From Gibbula magus (lineage: Eukaryota > Mollusca > Gastropoda > Trochida > Trochidae), in assembly GCA_936450465.1 (NCBI GenBank), contig OW388289.1, positions 70,306,420 through 70,370,419 on the forward strand: a stretch of DNA of 64,000 nt, in the 5' to 3' direction. This document shows positions 35,681 through 45,795 of the stretch, one piece after another. The notes beneath the pieces are model-generated. The model ran no database searches and was not told the DNA's origin. It was given only the letters and a program-made list of their open reading frames with translations. Position 1 is the stretch's first letter, and the number at the start of each line of letters is the position of its first letter. Both the position numbers and the translations under genes were made by a program.

Positions 35681-37322
35681 AGGCCCCTTTACACAGAGCC
35701 GCGTCCTTCGTACGACCATTGAGCGACCCAAAAAATGGACAGGACGCTCAATGGTCGGCTGATTTCGCGAAATCCTGTTTCTGTGTAAATGCTCCTGCGA
35801 TCTTCGTGCGTCCTTTGTACGACCTAAAATGCAAATAACGGTAATTTCCATGACGATCTTTGAACGACCTGCACGTTTACGGAGCCTCCACACTGCCTTC
35901 GCTCGGCGTTCACTGTGCAACCCTAACAACAATTCAGCATCAAGTGCGATCCCCGTACAACCTGTCAGCCACCTCTGTGCCTCCTCTGTGCTTCCTCTGT
36001 GCCTTCACTGTGCCTATGGCAACAGTTGGCCGACCATGCAGCAACACTTCTGCCTCCTCTGCGATACCTGAACAATGCTTCAGTGATCCCTGGGAGCATT
36101 CGGCAACCTGAATAGACTAGGGTCTATAATAAGCTGCATTAGTCTCAATTGTTTAATTCCCATTCCAACAGTCAAAAACAACCAACCAATCAGCTTTTGC
36201 AGCTACAATAAATAAAAATGTTTAAAAAATTTTGCAAAAGAATATGATAAATAAAGTAAAGAAGTAATTATACACAAATACATGAACTTATTAAATCCAC
36301 TGGTAATCATTCAAATGGATTACATTTAAGTTTATGAAACATCTGTTTATACTTCTGAAAATCATGCCTTATAAAAACTAGTCTCTTTTTAAAATCTTCT
36401 TAACGGGGAGATACAAAAGTAAAAAGAGAGTAAAAAGGGGATTTTTGGCTTGATTTACGATGTCCTATTTTCGGTATTTCGTAATTTGTAAAGAAAATTA
36501 CCCAACATTCTGGGGGAAAAAAGCTATTCCAACACCCGTATGTGTTTGAATAAAGATCATGATAAAAGTATCAAACCCGAATGAATGAAATTGTGCGTAC
36601 TTCTTTACAAAACTTATTATCAAAGACATTTAAAATCGACTCTTTCGACAGCAGCATTCCGTTCTTATAGTTAAATATGTGATGGCGTTTCATTACAAGT
36701 GAGTTTATACACCTTTATTTGCTTGACTATTCTATTGTGTTGCTCCTTTTTGTGCCATAGTCTTATCAAAGATGTGCCATCAGAAACAAGGAAACATGTG
36801 AGAATCGATCATCTATTTTTTGGAGAATTTATGAGGACGCTCACAGAAGGCTGAGTGAATGCAGAGAGAAGGCACAACACTCGCCATGGTCGCACAAAGG
36901 TTGTCGTGGTCGCTGCATGAAGGCAGCACGGTCGTGATATAGACTGCTCTGCTTGCACAGAGGACGCAGTAGGAAGGGAGGCAGAGGCATCGCCAAACGT
37001 TAGCGAATTTCTTACATGGCGTTCATTGAGCGTCCTTTGCGACCTTAGAACGTCCATTGTACGACCTTTCTGCGTCATGGGAGCAACCCTTGAGCGACCA
37101 GAATCGTCGGCGACCCCTCTGCGGAAGTTTTGAGCATGTTCAAAATTTGTTGGCGTCCTCCGCGTTCTTGGCGATCTATCGCGATGTCTCAACATCCCTT
37201 GTGCCACCTCCTCACGACCTTAGCAACCATTCTGCCTCCCTTTACCGTCCAACGGCGATCTGTTATATTTTTTGGTCGCACAGAGGACGCACAACGGTCT
37301 TTATGTCTGTGTAAAGGGGCCT
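35681..37322. mobile_element. Nested 1.64 kb DNA element with TTA duplication
   Basis: The left end is AGGCCCCTTTACACAGAGCC. The complement of the right end starts AGGCCCCTTTACACAGACAT. TTA flanks at 35678-35680 and 37323-37325. Subterminal DNA is GC-rich, with recurring CGACC and CGTCC words. These create artefactual open frames of up to 132 codons (36809-37207), which I do not consider genes. The centre carries a copy of the 13094-13636 element family. Ends resemble those of the 10502-11590 element (AGGCC..TT.ACAC). PIF/Harbinger-like by duplication size only. Confidence 0.8.
36345..36705. repeat. Third-level nested copy of the 543-bp family
   Basis: GAGAGTAAAAAGGGGATTTT, then TGGCTTGATTTACGATGTCC, matches 13288-13330. 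The end GTGATGGCGTTTC.TTACAAGT near 36679-36700 matches the right terminal repeat GATGGCGTTTCTTTTGCAAGT at 13616-13636 with changes. The left terminus is not identified. Confidence 0.6.
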
Positions 37323-38466
37323 TTAGATAACGATAACAATTTGGAGAAAAAGACTGAAGTAATTAACATTAAGGAAGATGGCGGACGAATGAAAGAAGTA
37401 GCGTAAGAAGATGATGTGTTAGATTATGTGATAACGGATGTGATGAATGTTAACGAATGTGATGAATGCAATAGTTTTTTTATGTTTGTAAACATGTGCA
37501 CGTGTTATTGTGAAAGAAATTTATTATGTTTGTAGTAATAGGCTAATAGCTATGATTAAATATGGGAATGAGTATAATTGTAGAAGGTGTATAAATGCAT
37601 TGAGTTTACAATAACGACATTTAGCTAAATAATGCTAAATGGAATTATCTGAAAAGTCTGATATTCATTCTGGTTTCCCGGGAGATGATAATGCTATGAA
37701 CATGTGGATTCCATTCAACTGATAAAGAGCCCTAATCAAGGGAAGGTTACATCTCGGTCTGTTCAATCTGAACCTTATTGTACTCTCTACAATATAACTT
37801 CATAGTTATTTGATTTTGTTGAATTTTGTAAAGGAGAACTAGCTTATCATGGTAAAGTCTTCTTCAAAAACTGATGCAGACATCAAAATATTCTATTTCA
37901 TATGTTTCAGGATATCTTCAGGATATGAAAACATGTATTCCGTAAAGGATAAAAACACAATTAGCTTTAGTTTCACAAGGAGCTGAACATGAATTGTGTT
38001 CTTAACAAAATGACAATTTTATATCATCATTGAAAAAAAACAGAAATTGATATAATACTAAACAAATCAACAATGTCGGATAAAACTGGTGTGATTAAAT
38101 TTGATTGCATTATATTTTTCTGATAAATTATCAATATGATTGATAAATGGCAAAAATAAAGGTTTTTTTCAAACTTTAAAAATTAGAATTACATAGTTAT
38201 ATCATTCTTATTAAATTAAAGTGAAATAATACTCACACACGTTGTATTTAGATTTTCACTTGTAGCAACCGATTATAAATAATCAATTCCAAACCTTTTT
38301 CAGTTTTGTGTAAGCGGTTTCCAGTATGCATCCAATTTAATTTCTTTGTCAATCATGTTGTTAAATATAATACTTTTCACTCTCCATTCATTAGTCTTGA
38401 TCTGTTTCATCTCAAATGTAATTGTGTTCTTGGAAAAAAGGTTTACTTCATCTGTCGGCTTATACA

Positions 38467-38653
38467 CCATAGGGTGCAATGCTACACTGAATTTCAGCGT
38501 AGTTCCACCCATGGTTCGCTAGTTCCAACCGATGCTCGCAGGTTTCACCGCAATGCATAGCCACATGGTGTTGCGGGCTTTCTCCCTGCCATAATACTAG
38601 CAGCCGTGATATAAGTGAAATAATCTTGAAAGCTGCGTCAAACCCCAACTCAC
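38467..38653 (+). mobile_element. 5'-truncated SINE, 187 bp
   Basis: It corresponds to the 3' half of the 31298 SINE (GGGTGCAATGCTACACTG to the CCCCAACTCAC tail) and lacks the tRNA head. CTTATACA at 38459-38466 and 38654-38661 is an 8-bp target duplication. Copy A (GGCTTATACATCACAC at 18353-18368) is the empty site. Truncation at the 5' end fits LINE-driven target-primed insertion. Confidence 0.92.
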
Positions 38654-38824
38654 CTTATACATCACACAATACATAAATACAGACATCTTAGTTGAGTGAA
38701 AGTTGTTGTTTAGATCATGCACATTTTACCAAATTCTGTTTAACATATGTTTACTCATTATATGTAAGAGTTATAGTAAATAGAAAGCATATACAATATG
38801 TATATTTGAAATAGAAATCATTCT

Positions 38825-39290
38825 TTTGCTTTATATTTTAACAACAAAGGCATGTTCACCATAACGAAAATGATAAGTTTTAACGTATGTTGTTTAGATT
38901 TTGTTTGAATAGAGCTTTGTCCGGATGGACACGAATAAACATGCATGCACTTCTTTGAAAAATGAGTACACATGGGTGAAATCGAATGTATAAACATATA
39001 GGCCCTACGCGAATGATTATCAAATATGCATATTGTATGTGCTTTCTATTTGCTATAGCTCTTACATTTTATGTAAGAGTCTTAGCAAATGAAAATCACA
39101 TACAATATGCAAATGTGATAATCAATTCGCGTATAATCATGTTAGTACATTCTATTTCACCCATGTGTACTCGTTCAAGAAGTGCATGCATGTTAATTCG
39201 TGTCCATTGTAAAGCTCTATTCAAACACAATCTAGTTAAAAAGTCATTTTTTTTATGGTGAGCCTTTGTTGTTAAAATGTAAAGCAAATA
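38825..39290. repeat. Inverted duplication with arms of about 220-240 bp
   Basis: The left arm, about 38825-39067, is the reverse complement of the right arm, about 39071-39290. The arms meet at CTTACAT-TTT-ATGTAAG. Matching pairs include CGCGAATGATTATCA with TGATAATCAATTCGCG, CACATGGGTGAAAT with ATTTCACCCATGTG, and AACAACAAAGGC with GCCTTTGTTGTT. Copy A has the same material once, in the right-arm orientation (18470-18660). Confidence 0.88.
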
Positions 39291-39484
39291 TATGCCTTCT
39301 ATTGTATTCACTCCCTGCATGCAGCCTCCATTAGAGAACTATAGGATATGTAGGGGATAAAATACATTATTCAAATGAGATACACGAAACCGTCTGCGGA
39401 CAACGGAGACCTTTATCATTCATATCGAATGTAGACTAAAATAAAAGGACAGGCATTTCAGTTGATATTCAGGTAAACACTCGA

Positions 39485-39694
<210 letters not shown>

Positions 39695-40231
39695 CTTAAG
39701 AATTAACGTTGAAATTTAGAATACACATACGACACACATGTACACATTTATATACACATCAGTTTTGGGTCAAGTGGCCGAAATAAAACGTATCGTATTT
39801 TGGTTAAAAGGCAAGGATTATAGAGGCTTTATAAGCAAATAAATATAGGACACCTATCCTTTAAAGTTAAACTTATCAAACGTGCAAACAAATATAATCG
39901 CAGTTGTGTATATATCAAATTAACAAACGCAATGCAATAAATGAAACTTCTTTTCTCAAACCTATTCATTTCAATCCTTTGCCAAAAAAGGTTTTCTGTG
40001 TAAAGCGTTATGTTCATTGGTAACTTTTAACATTTTAACAAATATGACAGTATATTTTGTCAACATTTTGGAGCAAATAAAATCTTCAAAATTGCTCAAA
40101 TTAAGTTTTCCTGATTAATAGCTGAATTTATTATCGATAGCATGATTTTACATTAAATCTTTGAATTTGGTTGCAGATAATAAATTCACATGGAAATCGG
40201 GTCATTTCTCAATTTTTGTGTAGTCCGTATA

Positions 40232-41001
40232 GGCAACTGCAACCAAATTTTTAAAACCATAAAATTACATGTTTTCATCAAACAGAACAGTCGTAACTTT
40301 ATTTTTGCACAAGGAAAATATCATGACATCACGAATGTTGGATCTAAACCATGCCTTTTATTTCAATATTTACAGTAAGAGGAAACTTCTAAGCGATCGC
40401 AATTGAGTCCGATTTTTCTAATGCTATAGATAAAAACTACTCACTAACCTTGTTTAAGTTAACATTTTCTACCATAAGGCATGTCTCAATACATACTTTT
40501 GAGACATTTTTTTCACAATGTAAGCCTTAATGTCCATTTTTGTAAACAATGTGACCCCGATATAAATCCGAATTGTTGTCATATCTCATCACAATTCTGA
40601 TTGGATGTTATACATGTAGATATCTTCGATGGCAAAATTATTTTGATAGGAAATAAACAGCAATTAGTTATTCTAATGAATAGTTTCTATCTAGAAACGT
40701 GAATAAAATCAACTAGAATTAATAAATATGATTTTTTTGGTTCAAAAATGGTTGATACGGAATGAGCCAGTGGGAGGATGCATTACATACATCGGTTGCG
40801 TTACACACTTCGCGAGAGACAAGATGCCAAAATTATTTTGTTATGTCATCGAGTTTTCATCAAATTTAGTAAATTCCAAAACCTCTGTAACAAAACTAAT
40901 CCGATGTGCTTGTCAAGTATACACTATTTTAGTCTCTGCAAACAAATAAGGTAGGAATAATGATGAATAATTGCTGTAAAAAAAGTTTGGTTGCAGTTCC
41001 C
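40232..41001. mobile_element. 770-bp candidate inverted-repeat element in copy B
   Basis: GGCAACTGCAACCAAA at 40232-40247 and the complement of TTTGGTTGCAGTTCCC at 40986-41001 match at 15 of 16 positions. Homology with copy A is lost exactly at the left end (after GTCCGTATAGGCAAC, shared with 19343-19361). The right boundary is less sure because a second inverted GGGACTGCAACT follows at 41009-41020. No coding potential seen. Confidence 0.55.
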
Positions 41002-41020
41002 TGCAATAGGGACTGCAACT

Positions 41021-41867
41021 AAGTTCGGTAATAACGAGGTTTCAAGTACATTTCTGTCCTGCAACCACATTTTCAGATGTCGGATATCATGTGTCATATT
41101 AATATGGACAATCAGCTCTGCTATTTTGTACACTTTGTATGATCAGTTTCTCTTACTTCAGAGGCATTTAAAAATCATAATCAAACCCCACTCATTTGGA
41201 CTCTTCAGTACCTCTTAGGCCAATTATATATATGAAAGAAATGATTATGGTCTTGCGAATTTCTTCTTATTCACTTTTCTGAGAGTGAAAAGTCTTCTAC
41301 AGAAATATCTGACAGCTCCAAGCCAAGTAACATTATGACTTGCTGTGGGAATGGTTACGTTATTCTGGAGATAGCTTCGTAAGCACACAATATTGTATAC
41401 ATATTTATATTTTCGCCATTACATGATATGAAAACAAATGTGATTCATAGCAATATGTATTCACAGATAGGTGGTATTCCTTTAAACAATCAAATGGGAT
41501 TATTTAGACACAACAAACTGACGCTGACGCTACTCCTACATATGTATAGTTTCTGACGTTACTGGGAGATATCATTTATCAAACTCGTTATATACAATAT
41601 GAACATTAGCAAACCCGTCGGTGCACCCAGCTCAAACGGTTATGAGACATCCTGTCTTCAGATAGCACACCTTTCCCACGCAAACAAATTTATATTTACA
41701 GAAAGACTTCTATTGTCTTTCTTGCATTATCATAACTAGTGTAATCATAACCTGTTGCACATATAGTATTTTTTATAGATATAATTCATTCTATAATGAT
41801 GGTACATGTAAATCTGTTATGTCTTTGTGGGGCATTTATGTGTTGTTGTGATGATTCTCACTTTCAT
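41021..41867. other. Copy B sequence without counterpart in copy A
   Basis: AT-rich, no gene-like frame. Homology with A resumes at AACGAATGGGGATGTATATT (compare 19652). Its origin, insertion in B or deletion in A, is unresolved. Confidence 0.45.
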
Positions 41868-42260
41868 TAAAAACGAATGGGGATGTATATTCCAAATCAC
41901 TGTCTTATATACCAGTCCAGGAGGATAAATTAACTTCTCGGCATCTTGTTTAGAAACCCAGGGTGTAGAGATACAGAAGTGATGGATTGAGGATAATGTC
42001 AATCCATTTTCAAACATCGGATTCTCGAAGTTAAGTGATGAGTATTAGATAGAACTTCTAGGTATGTTCTGTAAAGGTCACAGATCACAGTGACTTACAC
42101 AGGAAACATAATCTACGTTTCCTACCAAGTTGATGATTTAGTAGGAACAGAATCAAGAATACAGTAACACCCTACCACTTATTATTGATTTTATTCAAGC
42201 TCATATATTGAGTTAAATTATTATGATAATGGTATTACGAAAAGAAACTGCACATGCTCA

Positions 42261-42345
42261 TTTAAAGGGGTAGTAGCACGTTTTTTCGCTGAAATAAGTC
42301 TGAGAACAGTATTTGAAATAATGTCACCAATGGTAAACACCCTTC
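42261..42345 (+). repeat. Left part of the TAGCACG-terminus element, copy B
   Basis: TTTAAAGGGGTAGTAGCACG followed by a TTTTTTCGCTGAAATAAGTC block matches the element at 19970-20088. The right terminus is missing here. Confidence 0.6.
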
Positions 42346-42514
42346 TCTCTTCGGAAAATCAAGTTAAAAAATGAGTGTACACGGTTCCGTAAAGCCATGA
42401 GAATCGTTTTGTCATTCGAAATAATAAAATATGTTCACATTAAAATCTAAAATAAACATATATGACATAAACTATCATCATGATTAGGCAATTTCTTTTT
42501 TTAAATTGCCTCAA

Positions 42515-43030
42515 GATTCCTTAATAAAGAGTTAGTGTTAACTTGTTATTCCAATTATACATCGGCATTACATAAAGGACACATTCAATGGAATGTATGT
42601 GAATGAATGAATGAAGGCGGATAAACCAAGGAGTGAAGCTTGACTGAGGAATTGGTTACTATTTAAATTTCTGTAAATGATGAATCTACATTTACTGTGC
42701 CGACTAGATTGTTGGGAATTGTTCATTCTAAAAGTGGAATTGTAGTACAAATTACTGAGGTCGAGGAGGAATCAATAAACTTAATGAGATTATTTAGTCC
42801 TTCTTGAAGTATATGATGTCCCTTCAATTAAGAAGTGAGAGAATAATCCACAATCCTTCAGTCTCCCTGTAAGGACATATTACCCTATAATTGTCAATAA
42901 CAATCAGCTGATAAAGTGGCCCTCATTAAGGCAAGGTCAGGTGTCGGTCACATCAATGTGGGGCTATGGCTCAATGCCATATAAGTTTATAGTTTTTGGA
43001 ATCGCTCAAGGGGCTAAATTACAACTATAA
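42515..43030 (+). repeat. Unit Y, first copy in B
   Basis: It aligns with 20946-21450 and with 43356-43815. It is the more diverged of the B copies and contains a small AATG tandem (GAATGAATGAATGAA near 42602-42616). Confidence 0.8.
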
Positions 43031-43046
43031 GCGCTTGCTAATAAAA

Positions 43047-43350
43047 TTAAATCTGTCCTCTCCATTGACAAGCACATGCACTGTCGTTGACAAAATATAT
43101 TCATTTTATATTGGATTAGCAGTTGGATTTAATCAATTTATACGTATTCCACACGCAAAGAACTTACAACATTTCATTGTCCTGTGCCAATTCCATAACA
43201 AGTTATTGAGTTTCAATTTCATTAGTCCACAAACGTCGGTATGATCATGTGCAAAGTGATAACACCTGCATTTGTGTGCATTTCTGCTAAAAAGTGTGTG
43301 TTGACCACGTGTACGACAGTGTAAATATGATTTGATAATTGAGGGCCTCT
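43047..43350 (+). repeat. Unit X in copy B
   Basis: AATCTGTCCTCTCCATTGAC through GAGGGCCTCTAGAGGT matches 20637-20941 closely. It lies between two Y units, whereas in A it only precedes Y. Confidence 0.85.
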
Positions 43351-43355
43351 AGAGG

Positions 43356-43815
43356 TCTTAATAAAGAGTAAGTGTAAACTTATAATTCCCATAACAGATC
43401 GACATTTCATAAAGGACACACTCAATTGAATGTATGTGAATGGAGCGGATAAACCAAAGAGTGAATGTTACTATTTCAAATGATTAATTTACATTTACTG
43501 TGCTGACTGCCGTGACTGGATTGTTGGGAATTGTTCATTCCAAGTGGAATTATAGTACACATTACTGAGGTCGAGGAGGAATCAATAAACTTAATGAGAT
43601 TATTTAGTCCTTCTTGACGTATATACTTACCCTTCAATCAGAAGTGAGAGACTAATCCAAAATATCTTGAATTCCTTTGGTCTGCCCTTAAGGACATATT
43701 ACCCTATAATTGTCACTCAAAAGCAGCTGATAAAGTGCCCCTCATTAAGGCGTCAATTTTCAGTGCCATATAAGTTTATAGTTTTTGGAATTCACTCTAG
43801 GGGCTGAACTGAACT
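43356..43815 (+). repeat. Unit Y, second copy in B
   Basis: Very similar to 20946-21450, including the GGATTGTTGGGAATTGTTCA and GGGGCTGAACTG blocks. It shares later sequence (CACATTAATGCCCAACAGCA) with A, so it is the orthologous position. Confidence 0.85.
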
Positions 43816-44556
43816 ATAAAACTGCTTCACATTAATGCCCAACAGCATCTTCGTTTATTCAGATTCACAATTCCCGTTATACGGAGAGATAGAATTTCGC
43901 CATGAATAACATCGCTATGACCTTAAAAGTATCTTCTAACGAAACTTTGTTTTGATTTAAGTTAGAGGGACTTTAGTTCAACATTGATAAGTTGAAAGAA
44001 AAATTACTTGTCGAAGTGATTGATAATAAACAAATTCAATTAAACATCCAAACGAATGTTTTTTGTTTCGAATTTCATCATTATTGTTTTGTTTGTTTGT
44101 TTGTTGTTTTTTAAATCATATGTGAATTAAAGAAGATGTCATCACAATTCAGTTTTTGAAATTTTAAGTTTAGTTGATTAAATTTTTTTTATTATTGTGA
44201 TTGTTTTAAATGAATAAAAAAATAATGCAATGATTACAAAGGTCTTGGCGTGTTAATAAAACTTAATAATGCCCGTTCTCAGTGATTACAGGCTCTGTTG
44301 AGATTCAAATGCATTTTGCAAATGAACATTGTGTTTATTAGCATTGTCGTTCTTTCTTTAACTTATTATCCGTAGTGTGTGCTGTGTAGAGTAAACACTA
44401 TTGTCTAATGTTTTATAAAACTGTCACTGTCATATAAAAGCAAGAACAACATTCGCACATTTGAATATTTCAAATGTAGGACAGATTTATTTCTGGCATT
44501 TTCGGTCATGAAATAAATTTGTATTCCCGAATTTATATTTTTATAAATCGTTCAGT

Positions 44557-45282
44557 AAAATTCCATTCATAGATTTTGAATATAAAACAATTGATGATTG
44601 TTTGTGATTTAATTAGCTAGCCAATTTGAAGCTATCGTTGATAAATGTAGGCATTTGTTTCAATTCTTGTAAACATTTTGATGATGGTATCTATGTAAAT
44701 ATTTTAATTTGTTCTTGTCAAAGAAGCACGGAATTAGTTGTTAACCAGCATAATAGAATCATCAGAAAAAAAATTAATAACATAAAACGTGACGGGTTTG
44801 ACATTGACAATGCGATTTGGATGTCTGATCTACTGACATTTCACTGTCTAATAAGGAAGATATTTGATTGGTTCATAACTTATTCAGACGGGTTCCTACC
44901 TCATCATTATATCGTTAAATGTCAACGTATAATGATTATAAAGTGTGCCCTCTTCATGTAGATAACTAAGAACAAGTGCAAACGTTCAGAACATATACTG
45001 TTATAGGTGTTTATTTCACAGGTTTAATTTAATTTAGTAGTTGAGGGGAACAATAAAATTTGATATTTCAAGTTTGGATTGAAATTGAGTGCAGTAGATT
45101 TGTTTTTAAATTTGTTAACTGAACACTCCAAGTTGTCAGTTGTGATGCAACTTTATTATCTTAGGCAAAAAAGCAAAATGGCTAGGAAAATTTAAAAGAT
45201 AGTATGTAAGTTGACGGAAAGGGAAATATGCTATTTTGAAATAAGAATAGCATTAGAAGGTTACCATTTACAGCAACAAAAA
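44557..45282 (+). other. Segment present in copy B, apparently deleted from A; holds a 111-codon frame
   Basis: In copy A the flanks AAATCGTTCA and GAACATATCAATAAGGC are adjacent (23646-23674). In B they are about 720 bases apart. Copy C seems to retain part of it: GTTCATAACTTATTCAGACG at 44871-44890 resembles GTTCATAACTTGTCCAGACG at 57862-57881. The + frame 44626-44961 is the longest in the window outside mobile insertions. It has a hydrophobic start (MKLSLINVGICFNSC) and no motif I recognise. It is not preserved as a frame in C. Confidence 0.45.
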
Positions 45283-45591
45283 GTCATGAATATATCAATA
45301 AGGCAATCAAAGGAATGTCCAATGCATGTCCTTTATAAACATTTGCATTTTTTGGAATGTTTATTAATAGAACAAGGAGTTTTTGCTGAATGCCACGTAT
45401 ATCTCATTTACAGTAGAAATGAATTACAATGATACTGCATCACTCGTGAAAATACTTCTATTTCACTCAGTGGGATACACATGGCATTCGACATGAAGGG
45501 TAAAGCATTTGTGAAGTAAGAAATACAGTACACTAATAACCAACGACGTAAGTTATGGTTACTGAAGAATAGCTTAAACAACCCTTGTGGT

Positions 45592-45795
45592 TTTGTTATA
45601 CCCCCGACCTTAAAAGGTCGGGGATATATAGTAATACCAACGATTCCGTCCGTCCGTCCGTCCGTCCTTCTCAGCAATTACATTTCATAGCTTATCAATA
45701 TCCTTAGGTGTACAGACACCTCTGTCTATAAGTAAAATAGAAATGTCAAACTTTAACAGTCGGGGATATTAGTGAGCCACGCTCACTTTTTTGCT
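45592..45795. mobile_element. Short dispersed repeat inserted in copy B
   Basis: Copy A passes directly from GTTGCAAG to TTTGTTCTTCTTAAATTTC (23955-23978). In B about 200 bases intervene. They contain a CCCCGACCTTAAAAGGTCGGGG hairpin (in parts CCCCGACC and GGTCGGGG), five CCGT units (GATTCCGTCCGTCCGTCCGT) and a second CGGGGATATTAGTGAGCCAC block. The CCCCGACC...GTCCGTCC layout recalls abundant unclassified repeats of marine invertebrates. Confidence 0.65.

Larger units (their letters stand above)
35533..37642. mobile_element. 2.1 kb insertion in copy B with AATTAT duplication
   Basis: Copy A reads GATAATTATCCGAATATCTG at 17562-17580. In copy B the sequence leaves homology after AATTAT (35527-35532) and returns at AATTAT (37643-37648). 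The outer host portion (35533-35677 and 37326-37642, about 460 bp) has no obvious inverted termini. It is interrupted by the TTA-flanked element at 35681-37322. The outer element's class is unknown. Confidence 0.75.

Noticed and set aside
36809..37314. 132-codon minus-strand frame and overlapping + frames
   Set aside because: They lie in the GC-rich, stop-poor subterminal DNA of a mobile element, overlap each other on both strands, and show no protein motif.
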